Below are positions 31,212 to 44,300 of a DNA stretch of 64,000 nucleotides, in pieces. A model generated the notes under the pieces. It was not told where the DNA came from and ran no database searches. It saw nothing but the letters and a program-made list of their open reading frames with translations. Location: the NCBI RefSeq assembly GCF_020360975.1, contig NW_025408673.1, positions 3,410,001 to 3,474,000 of the forward strand. The letters are read 5' to 3'. How positions within the stretch are numbered: position 1 is the stretch's first letter; every line of letters begins with the position of its first letter. A program made the position numbers and the translations under genes. The stretch comes from Hirsutella rhossiliensis. Taxonomy: Eukaryota > Ascomycota > Sordariomycetes > Hypocreales > Ophiocordycipitaceae.

Positions 31212-34200
31212 GTGCCTGTTTCGGGGTGCGGAGATGATACAGGGCAACTCCGAGAAGGGCACGGAGCACGGGAGACAAGGTTGGGGCGGTTCGGGAGATA
31301 CAGATCAGTGGCGAATGAAGCATTAACGTTCCGGCTGATTCAGCCTAAGCAGTCTGCGGTCGAAGAAACCGCATGGAGAAAGCATGCAGAGGCGATCGCA
31401 AAGTCACTGCCGAGAAGACCGCCGCGAGGCGGTTTGCGGTCAAGCAGAGCACGGAAGTCCCGTAATTTGGTCAGCAGCGGAAATTCCGCGCAACGTCAGT
31501 CACCGAGTCCGCTTCCGAGGTTCGTGTTGCCTACAGAACGTGGAGACCAGGGGGCAGTGGGCTCTAACAGTCCACCCCTTCATCGGCCGTTTTGCCCCAG
31601 GAGAGGGTCCTGAAGGTGACGGGCAGGGAGATAAGGCGGCGACCGGCGGTGTCCCGGGTGTTCGTTCGAAAAGGGACCGACGCTCCGACCTATCCAGCCC
31701 AAGGATACGACTTTCCAAGACCTAAGACGAACGGCGCAATTTGCAGCATCGATTGCATGGGGTTTGCCCAAGCTCCGTCGGGGACCGGTTCGGCGGCCAA
31801 GGGCACAGGTGGGTGTGGACGATGGCGCAGCAGAGGCAGCGGACGGCTCGCTGCGCGGACAGAGGCAGTCCCGGAGGCGGGAGAAGAGAGCCCGTCTTCC
31901 TAGCCGGGATGGGCGCGCGATAAAACAGGTCCGAAGTGGAATCGGAAGGCATAGGAGACGGGAGCTGCAGGCCGAAGACCTGGCGAGTGTGCTGCGCTTT
32001 TTGGAGGAAGACTTTGCCTTGAAGGAGAGATTGTCTAACGATCAGACGTGGTGCACGCCAATACCGCTCGAGAGGAAGGTGTCGACGGTGCGAGATTTCT
32101 ATCAGGCGTTTCATGATGCGAGCACGTTGCCGATACGGACCTGCATGCTGTGCTACGGCAAGTGTACGGGCGGAGAGTTAAGGAGATTATGTGGGATCAG
32201 TGGCTGTCAAGCTGCGTACCAAAGGGCGGCCACTCACCATTTTCATGCCGGGGTTGCTTTCCCGAGGGCGAGTCCGTGTCGGTGTGCGCCGAGTGTGGCC
32301 GATGCCTGGCGCGCAGGAGCCTGTCGCCGGCGATCCACCTTCACAGTCGCCTTGGCTGCGAGCACATGTTCCCCGATGAGCTCAAGGGACTGACGCCGGT
32401 CGAAGAGAAGCTCATCTCGCTGAACTCATGTTACGGGTTTGTCACGAGATATAGCATTCCGGGCGGGCAGAGGCAGAGCGTGAAGTATCCGAGGCATGTC
32501 AGGGCCACATCACAGTGTTTCCGAACAATGTGCAGGAGCTGGCCACCAAGTGCTCCCGCACCCCTTTGCAAGCACTGGACGAGATCCACATCTCGTGGCA
32601 GGGCGCGGAGAAGCCGGCACCGAGCGACCTGTCGAGTCTCTTGTCGGTGAGGCGGCGGGTGGTCGAGAGGGCCCTTGTCTGGCTGAAGCGGAACAACCCC
32701 CACTACGCCGAGATCGAGATCGACGCGGCGGAGATGGAGAGCTGGGGAGACTCGATACACGGGGTACCGTCGTCGGTGTGCGATCGTATGGAGCGGAACG
32801 AGCCGTCTGGGTGGGAGAAAGCGCGGACGGCGCACGTTGTGCCGCCCACGGAACGCGCCGTGGACGAGGAGGGCCGGTGGAGATCGAGGAGCTCTTCGCC
32901 CTGCTCAACCAAGGACAAGAAGCCGGCGGCCAGGGTGAAGGTCACGGGCCCAACGGAGAAGGCGCGGTTCGCGATGGAAGTGACGCCTGCCCCGACCAGA
33001 ACGTTCCAGCGATCAACGAGGTGACGTCTTCTGGCATGTTCGCGCTCGACGGACCGCCAGACGTCGCGGACGTGGAGAAGCTGCAGTTTGCCTGTGACGC
33101 TGTTGGTGAAGGTGCCGACGACGGCCGTGCGGGCCAGAGCGTGGGTCGGGTCCCTAGCCGGGGTTCGGGGCGTGGCGACGGTGGTTGTGAGCCATACATC
33201 CGGGTTTCGCGGGGTGAGTTTACCGATTCCTTTGAGGCGTCCTTCTTTGCCAGGACGTTCCCGACCCTGTTCCCATTTGGCGTTGGGGGACCAAGGCTGG
33301 TTGAAGAGACCATGGTCGACGCGGGGAAGGTCACGGCCAACTTGCGAGGCAGGGCTGTCGAGGCAGAGGCGGCCGCGGAGACCCGTATCGTCTCGAAGCT
33401 TGAACCTTCAGGCGTGGGCCGAGATCGTGCTCCGGCGCCATGGTGGTCGATTTGCACTGCACCACATCTTCGCATTTCTCGTCTTCAACATGGGGGTGCG
33501 GTCGAGGAACCGCCGGGTCAGCATGTTGAGTGTGGGGAGGAAGAACTTCCGCAAGGTAGAGCGCATCGTGCGTTCGATGACCACAGAAAGGCTAGCGGCG
33601 GCGAGGGTCGAGTTGGAGAGCTCGGGTAAGACGACCGATGGTGACGTGAAGGAGCTTCTCAGGAGCCTCTCGCTTTACGGCCACCGGCAGCCCATGAGAG
33701 AGGTCCGTCTCAATATGCGGCGGAAAATCCAGTCGCTCATCGTCGGATATGGCGTGCCGGCCATCTGGTTCACCATCAACCCGAACGACATTACGAACCC
33801 GGTGAAGCTGCGACTGGCGGCATACCGCACACGCGATCCCGACGCGGCCGAGGAGTTCTTAGAAGGCCTTGGGGATGCGTATAAGCGGGCACGGCTGGCG
33901 ATATCGGATCCCATGAGCTCGGCCGTGTTCTTCCACCGCGAGATGAAGCTGTTCTTCGATCATTACGTGAAGGTCGGTGAAGAGTCGGTATTCGGGCGCA
34001 TCGGCAAGTACTATGGCGCCGTGGAGACGAACGAACGCGGGCGCTTCATGTTCACGGCTTGCTCTGGCTGCACGGGAACGCGCATCTCAGCTCGATGCTT
34101 GCCGACATCCACGGGGAGGATCAGGCGGCGTATCGCGAGCGAATCGTCCGATACATCGATAGCGTCTTCTCAGAGGTAAGAATGCCTACCTAAGATGTGC

Positions 34201-37200
34201 CACCGGGAGCCTGAAGTACTCTTCTGATGGCCAAGTGGGGCCGGGTTGACGTGCAAGGCAGGATCTGGACCAGGAAAGTTTTTGCGCCGTGCAAGCGGAG
34301 CGATCTGTGACGGGCGGTATTGGTTCCCTGCTGGACAACGCCGCGCAGTTCTCGGCCGCGTTTATCGAGGAGGCCAACTTCTGTGCCGGCGCGACGTAGG
34401 TGCACACGCATAGCCCGACCTGTGTGAAGTACTCCTTGGGCAAAGGAGGGCGGAAAGGGGACCTCTGCCGGTTCAAGGCGCCATGGAGGTTAGTCGACAA
34501 GACCGCCCTCACGGCAGACGGGGTGCTGCAGATCCGGAGGACACACAGCATGGTCAATCGATGGAACGAGGCTATTGCTGTCGGGCTCCGGCACAACCAT
34601 GATATTTCCTTCATTGCGACGCAGCGCAAGACAATGGCCCTCATCTATTATGTCACGAACTACGCGACCAAGGTGGAGGACCCGGTGTGGAAGCGTGTGG
34701 CGGCCGCGGCCGAGCTCCTGGCCGCCTCAACAGGTGATGGCACGGCCAACGGAGGGCGGGACGGTGGCGGAGACGCTGCCACCGATGACCCTGTCAAGGG
34801 AACAGGACGCGACAGTTCCTGATGAGAGTGGCGAACCGCGTGTTCACGGAGCGTCCGCTATCACAGGTCGAGGTCGTCGCTCACCTTCTCGGATATCCGG
34901 CCGAGTTCACCGACAGCAGCGCGTGGGCGTACCTGAACTGTTCTCTGCTGTACTGGGAAGTCTTTCGGCGATGGCGGCATCTCCGAGAAGCCAGTGGCGC
35001 TGCGGCTATGGATGACACCTTGGATGAGTCGGTCGTCGTCGAAGAAGAAGGCCTGAGAATCTCCCACGTCGAGGCGTACCAGCACCGGGAGAGCTGCTGA
35101 AAGGCCTATGCCTGTATGACTACATATCGATCGTCAGACTGAAACGCATCGGCAACGACGAGAGCTGGGCGGCTTGGGAGATGTCTTTCGAGGATGGATG
35201 GGCGCCGGGACGACGCTGGGTTCAGGTGCTCAGGCGGCCGGGCAAGCACGCTACCGTCTGCCTCGACGGCTACCTGAGCAAGGACTTCACCTACGATGAC
35301 GAGTCGTGCTACCGGAGGTGTGTATGGCAACTGCTCTGTCAGCGGGCATTATCGGAGAGGCTAACCCACCCCTGAAGGGCAGCCGTGCAGCATCTTGCGC
35401 TGTTCGTGCCGTGGAGTCCTTCCTGGGCGAAGGAACAGGTGAGATCAACAGCATCTGGGCGCGGGCTCGAGACGCTATGGCCCCGAGAATATCATGTCTG
35501 GTCGACAACGTGCAGCTGCTTCGACGATCCGCCGAAGACGCAAAACGCGACGCCAAGCAATGGGCAGCCTCGTCCGGCGATGGCGACCCGACGGTCGCAC
35601 ACGTCGAGGAGGGTGGAGCAGGCGAGGCGGGCGCGGAGTCTGCAGCGACATATCAGCCCAACAGCATCGGAGACGCAACGCGGCTCATCGACGTCGTCCG
35701 AGGTGCAGTGGGAGCGAATCAGGTGACGGCCAAGTCGCCGGAGCTCATGGCAATGATACAGCAGCTCTGTCGGTTTCAGCAATCGGCGCTGCGCTCGACG
35801 GCCGAGCTCGAGGCCACGGCGCTGATCGAACGAGGAGAGGCGGTTAAGCATTCCAGGGCGGGTATTTTCCGGGGCCGCACTACCGCCGCAGGATCAGGTC
35901 AAGGCTATCAAGTCGCAGCAGGTAAGTGCCTCGAAGGAGAGGAGAGGATGATCCAAGGATACAAAGCACGCCCGCCGCCTGGGAAAGCGATCGCCGCGCA
36001 GCGTTGCGAAGGGTGATGACCGGTTTCGGGAGGACGAGGTCGAAATGACGATGGCCGACTCCGACGAGACCGCTATCGACGCAGGGGCGGGAATGGACGT
36101 TCAGTTTGGCCCATCAACCTCCTTCCTCGCGGCGGGCAAGGTGTTGGCAACACGGCTGACGCTGAACAAGAGGCAGTCCATCGCTTTTCTGATAATATGC
36201 CGCCAGCTCGATTTGATTCAGCAGACCGACGGGGCGATGCCTGCCAGCTGCGCCAGTTCGTCGGTGGCGAGGGCGGTACCGGCAAGTCGCGAATCATCGA
36301 GGCACTCGTCGAGCTGTTCAGTAAAAGAGCCTTTCGAATCGTCTGCTGATCACGGCGACGTCGGGGACTGCGGCGGCGCGGATCAACGGCATCACGATCC
36401 ACTCCGCCTGCGGGTTCACTAAAGACCAAGGGGCGGGGCGCGAACATGGTCAAAGACCTTGACGGGTGCGGCTGCCGAAACAGGCGGAGCGGTTCATCCA
36501 CGGCCAGTCTCGAATGGATTGGCAGGAGAAGGATGTGCTCGTCATCGACGAGGTGAGCATGCTCGGGGCGCGGACGCTGCACGCCGTGAACGAGCGGCTT
36601 CGCCGGCTTCGCGGATCGCGGCAAGATTTCGGGGGGATCCCCATCGTCCTCTTCTGCGGAGATTTTCAGCAGTTCCGGCCGGTCCAAGAGAGGTCGATCG
36701 TCCTGCCTAGCGCGGCCATCTCGTGGGACGTAGACAACTCGTTCAAGGCCGAGCAGCGTCACCAGCACGACAAAGCGCACGCACTGTGGAAGAGGTTCAC
36801 GACGGTCGTCATGCTGGACGAGCAGATGCGCGCCGCCGGCGACCCGGAGCTGCAGAGGCTGCTGAAGCGGATCCGTCTAGGCGTGCAGGATCGGACGGAT
36901 CTAAACCTCCTCAACTCAAGGTGCTACCGGGAGGAAGGCGGATCCCTTGGGAGACGGGCATCACCGTGGTGACGCCGCTCAATAGGAATCGGTGGAACCT
37001 GAACATGGAGGCGAGCCTGGCGTTCCGGGTCCAGCAGCGGTCGACGATGCGCATTTTCATCTCCGAGCACAAGTGGAAGGAGGAGCTGCCGACGGAGGAA
37101 GAGGCGATCATGATACTCAACCAGGGCGACGATAGCGCGATCCCGGTGCCGGCCGTCTTCATGTTCGTGGCCGGGATGCCCATCGTCGTGAACCACAACA

Positions 37201-37810
37201 CCCACCAGGGGCTGAAGCTAGTGAACGGCGCGAGCTACTCGGCGGTGGAGGTCATTGTCGACAAGGCGTACCCGGGGCATCGGATCTCGGCCGATATGAC
37301 GATCCACTTCGGGCCGCCGGCGGGGATCATTCTCGAATCGGAGACGACGAGATATCTCCACTTCGTCGGGATGCCGCCGGGCACGATCTTGTTGACACCC
37401 ATGACCGTTAAGATACAGTGCCAGCGAAAAAGGCCGTGGCAACGCAACGACGTCAGCCGAAAGGGTTTGCCGTGCGCAGCAGCGTTCGCGTGCACGGACT
37501 ACAAGGTGCAGGGCAAAACGCTGGAGCGCGTGGCCCTCGAGCTGCGAGGACACGGACGACGAAGATGGATGGAACGGTGGTGCCCTCGCAGTGCGACCCG
37601 TACGGCCTGTACGTGCAGCTATCGCGCTGCCGAACTCTAGACGGCATCATGCTCGTGTCCAAGGTGCGGGACAGAGACTTGGTGGGCAACCGGGTCCCCG
37701 AGGAGATGACTGCCGCACAGGCCAGGCTCGAGGTACTGAGCGAGAGGACCGTTGAGGAGGCGTTGCGCTGGCTGGACGGTGATGCTGAAGAGTCAAGGCG
37801 GCCGCGCTAG
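31212..37810 (+). pseudogene. H2 RepHel protein, frameshifted
   Basis: A basic N-terminus conserved with H3 (EAIAKSLPRRPPRGGLRS) leads to RELQAEDLASVLRFLEEDF, a zinc-binding part (CRGCFPEG, CAECGRC) and YGFVTRYSIPGGQRQS. The Rep region has SGMFALDGPPDV, ARTFPTLFPFG and VPAIWFTINPNDITNPVKL. The HUH motif is out of frame: one G is missing from the run at about 34040, so LHVHGL becomes FMFTAC. A conserved intron (34176-34261, GTAAG to AG) follows VFSE. Further on are FIATQRKTMAL, the Pif1 helicase with a frameshifted Walker A at about 36.27 kb, VIDEVSMLG, FCGDFQQFRPVQ, TPLNRNRW, CTDYKVQGKTLE and YVQLSRCRTLDGI. The protein ends at 37810. Numerous indels preclude function. Confidence 0.83.
34176..34261 (+). 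other. Conserved RepHel intron in H2
   Basis: The donor GTAAGA follows GAG, the last codon of VFSE. The acceptor AG is at 34260-34261 and the next exon reads DLDQESFCAVQ. The same position is interrupted in H3 (44719-44800), H4 (52654-52575) and H5 (62295-62222). Confidence 0.7.
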
Positions 37811-38567
37811 GTGACGCGATGAAGAGTTCGGCAGGCGGGAAGAGTCGGCAGGCGGCAGACAGGGTGGGAGGCGCCTAGTGGTGGGATAAGGCACGCGAAA
37901 AGGCAACAGAAGCCGGGGGAAGGGCAGCGACCAACGAGGAGGGAGGCAAGGAGGGACCAATCACAAGGGACCAATCAAGGGGCGGAGAACTTTTGGGGGG
38001 AGAGGGCGGGGTCTGCGGGGCACGTTAGACGAGGGGAAGGCTCGCCAGCCGCGGCTCGCGCAAAGAGGCCTTTCGGAACGAAAGTTGGCGATGGCGACAG
38101 GAGAAAGTCGGGGAGAGGAGAGAGTTGGCGACAGGAGATAGGAGACAGGGGAAGTGAGAGGAAGACAGGAAGAAGAGTGAGATATGAGATATGAGATGGA
38201 GATCCGGCGAGAGACGTAGAGCATTATCGTGAGTGAAATCGAGACAGAGCGTCAGAGAGGCAGCCTAGGCCGCTGCAAGGAGATTTTGCTTTGCAAAGGC
38301 GCAAAGGGCGTGGAGAGGCGGCAGGGGTGAAGAGAGTTGTGGGTGGGTAATGCATGTGTGGGCGAGTGGAAGGCTCTGAGGATTTACAGGTGCTATAAGT
38401 GGTGGATATAAACAGAATAAGGAGTATATTGGAGAAGTTTTGACTGGATTGTCTTTGTGAAAAGGAGAGCAAGAGGAGAAGGAAATATCCCATTAGGGCC
38501 TTTCGCACTTGAGTTTGAGGATGATGAAACATGTTCCTTGTCATGTTGTGTTGTTTCGTTCGTTGCT

Positions 38568-40045
38568 TTACAGAATATTCTTGGGCGGATGTCGGGCGCG
38601 GTGCGGTCGGGAAGAGATTGACGCCGGAGGTCTGATAGGGCCAGAGGCGGATGTGGCTGGGTGATTGACTGGCTCGGTGTCCGTCTCTGAGTCTCCGGGT
38701 CTTCGTGGGACAGAAGGGAGGAAGTGTCGGATTTGGCGGGGCCTCGACTATCACAGGCGGCGACTATGGTGGAAATTTCTGGAGAAAGTCGCGGTCTCTT
38801 GGTTGGGGTTTGGTCGGGATCGGGCAATGACCGCTTTGATGTCATCATAAGAGATCGACTGACCTAGATGCAGGCGGCGTGGGAGGCGCCGCTTGGGGCG
38901 GCATTGCGTTTTTGGTAGAGGTAAACCTGGCCAACGCATCGCTATAGTCCGAGGGTTGCCGACTGAGCCCTGGGTGTCGTCGGCAGTAGCTGTGTCGCAG
39001 AAGCCTGGTTGGACATGGCCCTGTCAAGGAAAGTCCATGTATCGGGGACGACGATGAAGATATAGTCTTGCTCGAAGGCCGGGGCATGTGTCATGATCTG
39101 GTGATCGAGTAAGCCGGCGATTTTGCCCGTGCAGGTGAGGAGAGCGTTCGGCTGGAACTGGCTATCGCGCCTCTCGGTCATCTTCTTGCATAGGAGGTCC
39201 AAGGATTGGCGTGAATGGGAAGATGACGAAAAGTTGAAAGGGATGAAAGCCCTTGAAGGGTGTTTGCCCGGAATCCCAGGACAGATAAAGGTCGAGAGCT
39301 GGACAAAGCCGCAACAGCTCAGCTGGGTGTCGTCAAGGGCCGCAGCCGAGTTTCCATGCAGAAGGTCGCGGCCGGAACCGATGACAGGTCCCGTGAAGGA
39401 GACAATGGGTTGTATCGCTGGGAAGGCATCCGCCGAGCCGAGGGTGCGAGGATGACTCTGTGGCCATCGTCAGAGATGGTAGTGGTGACGGAGGTCTGGA
39501 GCATACACCTACGGCTGGTAGCTGTGGTCGCGGACGATGAGAGCCGGGATGGTGTATTCTGTAATGTTGTCATCCTCCGACTCGAAGCTATCACGTCGCT
39601 CGATTTCCACGTCAGGGCAAAGGGATGAACACGGCCGACCATAAAGAACCACTGCTCGGTCCATTCCGAGGGGATTATCTGTTGGTTGTATATGGAAATA
39701 TTAAGGCTCAAGAAGATGCAGGTCGATGGATTGTCAGGATCTGACCGGATTGCTGCATACTCTGGAGTCGACAGCCATGAGGGCGTTGGAAGGAAGACCC
39801 TCGCTAGGGTTTCTGCGTTGAGCCCTTTGACACGATGCTCATTCTGGTAGGCGAACCTAGACGGGCAGCCGGGCTGGACAAAGGCCATCATGGACATGTC
39901 GGCGCCAGCATTTTCTGGCTGTCAAGAGGTTGCCGCGGGAGGACGAGGTATCGACGTTGAGCTGGGAGGCCGACATCGTGAGAACATGGCAGATGTGGTC
40001 ACCGTGGAAGTGTAAAGGAGGGTTAGGCAGAGTAGAGGTAGGCAT
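38568..40045 (-). pseudogene. Helitron accessory gene A, copy in H3
   Basis: Same gene as 28399-29886. It is intact where that copy has a stop (HSRQSLDLLCKK spans the site) and after NAETLAR, where ARVFLPTPSWLSTPEY reads straight on. It is broken elsewhere: one A is missing in SQKNAG, and shifts occur after HPFALTW and near the C-terminus. The stop TAA is at 38570-38568 after PPKNIL. Because the two copies carry different lesions, each supplies the reading where the other is damaged. Confidence 0.63.
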
Positions 40046-40137
40046 CCTATAAAGCAGGTTTTCTTGCTGCTCGAAAGAGGGCTCGTGGCTCGGGTCGGGG
40101 AGACTTGAGAGTCAGTGAATGCTACCTAGGTGATAGA

Positions 40138-41100
40138 TCAGAAGCGGGGGTATGCGGGAATGAGCTGGCGAGGTTCTCGAGCAGTCTCGACCATCTGGTT
40201 CTGTGGTCGTGAGTGAAGTAGGGAGCCGGGGGTTGGAAGTTGAGTAGGGGTGATGGCTATGTTGCGAGAAGTTGGAGGTCGGCGAACGGTAAGGTTAGTG
40301 TGGGTAAGACTGCGGAGAAAGAAAGTCCAGTAGTCCCCTTCGGTGTCATCGTTGCATGGAGTAGATAGCAAAGGGGGCAATAACGAATGAGAGTGAAGGA
40401 AAGAAAGAGGTTATGGTAGTATTGCAGGACTCCCTTTTTGACGGTCGTCGGTAGTTGGATGGGCATTGCGTGCGGCTGAGCGAGGCGGGTGCCGACCGTG
40501 TCGAGTCTACTATTGGGACACGGTGAAGTCGGATATATGGGTCGACCTGAGGAGGAGGATGCGAGTTGGTCACGAGAACTTTCCAAGAGGGTTTGCAAGT
40601 CGAGACTCCGGTGGCTAGCGACTACAAGAGGACAGGCAGGGGTCCTGGCTATCGCTTTAGCATTAAGGCCGTTGATGCGACATTGGTGCTGGCGAGGGAG
40701 CAAATCTAGAAGGGTAGTCCGGCTGCATGAGGGACGTCATGGACATGTTATCGCCGGCAGCCTTGTGGCTGTTGCTCGACGAGGCGGATTGGCGGGTATT
40801 GATGGTGAACTGATGCGCAAGGTTGGTAGGATGGTGTTGGAAGGGCTGAAGAGTATGGTTTGAAGTGTGCGGCAGGCGGTTGTCGCGGCCATCTCCATGT
40901 GCCGGAGGTCGGCAGTGGCCAGGGATTCGCTGGAGTGCGCAAAGAGAGCACGGCGATGGAAGGGTCGCTTTGGCAAAGCCGGGGTAGCAGGTCGCACGTG
41001 GAGACCAGGCGAGGCCGGGACGGTGGACGCACATAGATAGGCATGGTAACGGGGAATATAGAGGGTAGTATTGCATCGCCTCGGTACCATAGGGAAGCAT
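40138..41100 (-). pseudogene. Helitron accessory gene B, copy in H3 (decayed)
   Basis: Counterpart of 29978-30950. Recognisable pieces are SSSNSHKAAGDNMSM, INGLNAKAIAR (compare VKGLNAETLAR in gene A) and PTTVKKGVLQYYHNLFLSF. The frame shifts several times. It keeps the same place between accessory gene A and the divergently read RepHel gene. Confidence 0.45.
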
Positions 41101-41372
41101 TTTATAGGAAGCTATAAGGAAGAAACGCCACGGCCATGAGGGAAGTGATGGCTAGGGAGCTTCCCATTCGGGAGAAGTAGCGTCGTCAACAAGCGAGACT
41201 GTCCAAGTGGAGGTGCTCCGGAGCCAAAGCTTTATAGCCTGTTGCCAATTTACGGCAGTCGACGTCGAGGAGGCAGCAGCATGGCGGACAGTCCTGCAGT
41301 GAAGTTAAGCGAGGCGGTTGCTCACCCTGAAGCCTGTTCGTTGTCAGTCGGGGATGGAGAAGAGGTGAGAAC

Positions 41373-44300
41373 GTGAGCGGGTCGGGTTCGGGGCTCGGAG
41401 ATGGTGCGACAGGAGCCGGTGTAGATGTGGTGGCAGCTTCTGAGAGGGGCCGCAGAGCACGGGGGGAGAGCCTGGGACGGTTACGAAGATACGAATCACG
41501 GGCGAATGCGGCATCAACGTTCCGGCCGATTCAGCCTAGAAACCTGTGGTTGAAGACACCGCATGGAGACAGCACGCAGAAGCAATTGCGAGGTCGTTGC
41601 CGAGAAGACCGCCGCGAGGCGGTTTGCGGTCAAACAGAGCACGGAAGTTCCATAATATGGTTAGCAGCGGAAGTTCCGCGCAACATCAGTCACCGGGTCA
41701 GCTTCCGAGGCCCCTGTTGCCTAGGGAACGTGGAGATATGGGGTAGCGGACTCTGATCGTCCGCTCCTCATCGGCACTTTCTGCCTCAGGAGGAGATCCT
41801 GAAGATGAGGAGCAACGTGTTACGGCGGCGGCGGGCGATGTCCCGAGTGTTCATTCGAAGGAGGTACCGAAGCTTCGATCCATCCAGCCTAGGGAACCGG
41901 TATTCGACAACTTAAGAGAAAACGGGCAATTAGCAGCAGCGATTGCGTCTGGTTTGCCCAAGCGCCGTCGGGGACGGAGTTGGCGGGTAAAGGAGTACCA
42001 GGCCGCAGGGTGTCTCCAACGCAGCAGGTACGGCGCAGCATCCGGGGCCGTCTCCTGTGGGGTGGGCGACGCCGCGGCAGAGCCAGCGGACGCTTCGCTG
42101 AGCGGGCGGAGGCTGCAGCAAAGGGAGGTGGGCGGCTCATCGCGGGTGGCGGCTGGGGCCCGTGCAGTTTGATCGGCAGCAAGAACGAGGAGAGTGCTGG
42201 AAAGGGCAAGGACTGAGGTCAAGGTTCGGCGTGGAAAACGTTCGCCAGCACGGCCCGGTGCCTGTCCAGTGCAAAGGGCCGGATGGCGTGTCAGGGGATG
42301 CGCACGTAGTCGGGCAGTCGTCGCCAAAGCTGCCGCATCCGACGGCTTGCGAAGAAGCGAATCAGCCACGGAGAGAAGAAATCATGGATCGGAGGCGGCC
42401 CGGCCCCGGAGGCGGGAGAAGAGAAAACGTCTTCCTGGTCCGGACGAGCGCCCGAGAAAACAGATTCGGAGTGGAATCGGAAGGCAGAGGAGTCGGGAGC
42501 TGCGGGCCGAAGACCTGGCGAGTGTGCTGCGTTTTTTGGAGGAAGACTTCGCCATGAAGGAGAGGCTGTCTAACGATCAGACGTGGTGTACGCCAATACC
42601 GCACGACAGGAAGGTGTCGACGGTGCGGGATTTTTATCAGGCGTTCCACGATGCGAGCACGTTGCCGATACGGACCTGCATGATGTGCTACCGCAAGCGT
42701 ACGAGAAAAGAGCTGAGGAGATCAGATGGGATCAATGGCTGTCAAGCTGCGTGCCAGAGGGCGGCCGCTCACCATTTTCATGCCGGAGCTGCTTTCCGAA
42801 GGCGAGCCCGTGTCGGTGTGTGCGGTGTGCCCGATGCCTGGCGCGCGGGAGTCTGTCGCCGGCGGTCCATCTTCACACTCGCCTTGGCTGTGAGCACATG
42901 TTCCCTGACGAGCTCAAGGGACTCACGCTGGTCGAAGAGAAGCTCGTCTCGCTCAACTCCTGCTATGGGTTTGTCACGAGATATAGCATTCCGGGCGGGC
43001 AGAGGCAGGCCGTGAGGTATCCGAGGCACGTCAAGGGCCACATCACAGTGTTTCCCAACAACGTGCAGGAGCTGGCGACCAGGTGCTCCCGCACCCCTTT
43101 GCAAGCACTGGACGAGATCCACGTTTCGTGGCAGGGCGTGGAGAAGCCGGCACCGAGCGACCTGTCGAGTCTCTTGTCGGTGAGGCGGCGGGTCGTCGAG
43201 AGGGCTCTTGTTTGGCTGAAGAGGAGCAACCCCCACTACGCCGAGATCGAGATCGACGTGGCGGAGATGGAGAGTTGGGAGACCCGATAGACGGGGTGCC
43301 GGCCTTGGTGTATGATCGCATGGAGCGGAACGAGCCGTCCGCATGGGAGAAAACGCGGACGGCGCACGTTGTGCCGCCCACGGAGCGCGCCATGGACGAC
43401 GAGGGGTCGGTGGAGATCGAGGAACTCTTCGCTCTGCTCAACCAAAGGCAGGAAACGGGAGGCGAGGCTGAAGGGCACGGGCCCAACGAAGAAGGCGCGG
43501 GTCGTGATGGAGTTGGTGCTAGCCCCGATCAGAACGTTCGACCAATCAACGAGGTGACGTCTTCCGGCATGTTTGGGCTGGACGGACCGCCAGACGTGGC
43601 GGATGTCGAGAAGCTGCGGTTTGCCTGTGACGCTGTTGGCGCAGGTGCCGACGACGGCCGCGCGGGCCCGAGAACGTGGGTCGGATCCTCGGTGGGGTCG
43701 AGGGCGTGGCGACGATGGCAGTGAGCCATACATTCGAGTCTCGCGGGGGGATGAGTTTGCCGACTCCTTTGAGACGTCCTTCTTCGCCAGAACGTTCCCG
43801 ACCCTGTTCCCATTTGGCGTTGGGGACCAAGGCTGGCCGAAGAGGCCATAGCCGAGGCGGGAAGGCCCTACCAACTTGCGAGGCACCGGTAGAGCTGCTG
43901 AGGCAGGGGCGGCAGCGGAGACATCGTATCCTCCCGAAGCTTGAACCTCCGGATTTGGGCCGACATCGTGCTCCGGCGCCATGGTGGCCGGTTTGCGTTG
44001 CACCACATATTTGCATTTCTCGTCTTCAACATGGGGGTGCGGTCGAGGAACCGCCGCGTCAGCATGCTGAGTGTGGCGAGGAAGGACTTCGGCAAGGTCG
44101 AGCGCGTTGCCCGCTCGATGACCGCGCAAAGGTTAGCGGCGGCGAGGTCGAGTTGGAGAGCTCGGGCAAGACGACCGATGAGGGCGTGAAGGAGCTTCTC
44201 AGGAGCCTCTCGCTGTACGGCCACCGGCAACCCATGTCGAGAGAGGTTCGGCTCAATATGCGGCGGAAAATCCAGTCGCTCATCGTTGGCTACGGCGTTC

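Larger units (their letters stand above)
27870..38028 (+). mobile_element. Helitron H2 with accessory gene pair
   Basis: Its sequence is collinear with H3 from the shared phrase GGCTCGCCAGCCGCGGCTCG near its left end to the GGGCAGCGAYCAACGAGG block and an ACTTTT phrase near its right end. The right boundary (GTTAG at 38028) corresponds to CTAG at 48479 in H3. It carries two minus-strand accessory genes on the left and a plus-strand RepHel gene on the right. H3 begins where H2 stops. Confidence 0.7.
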
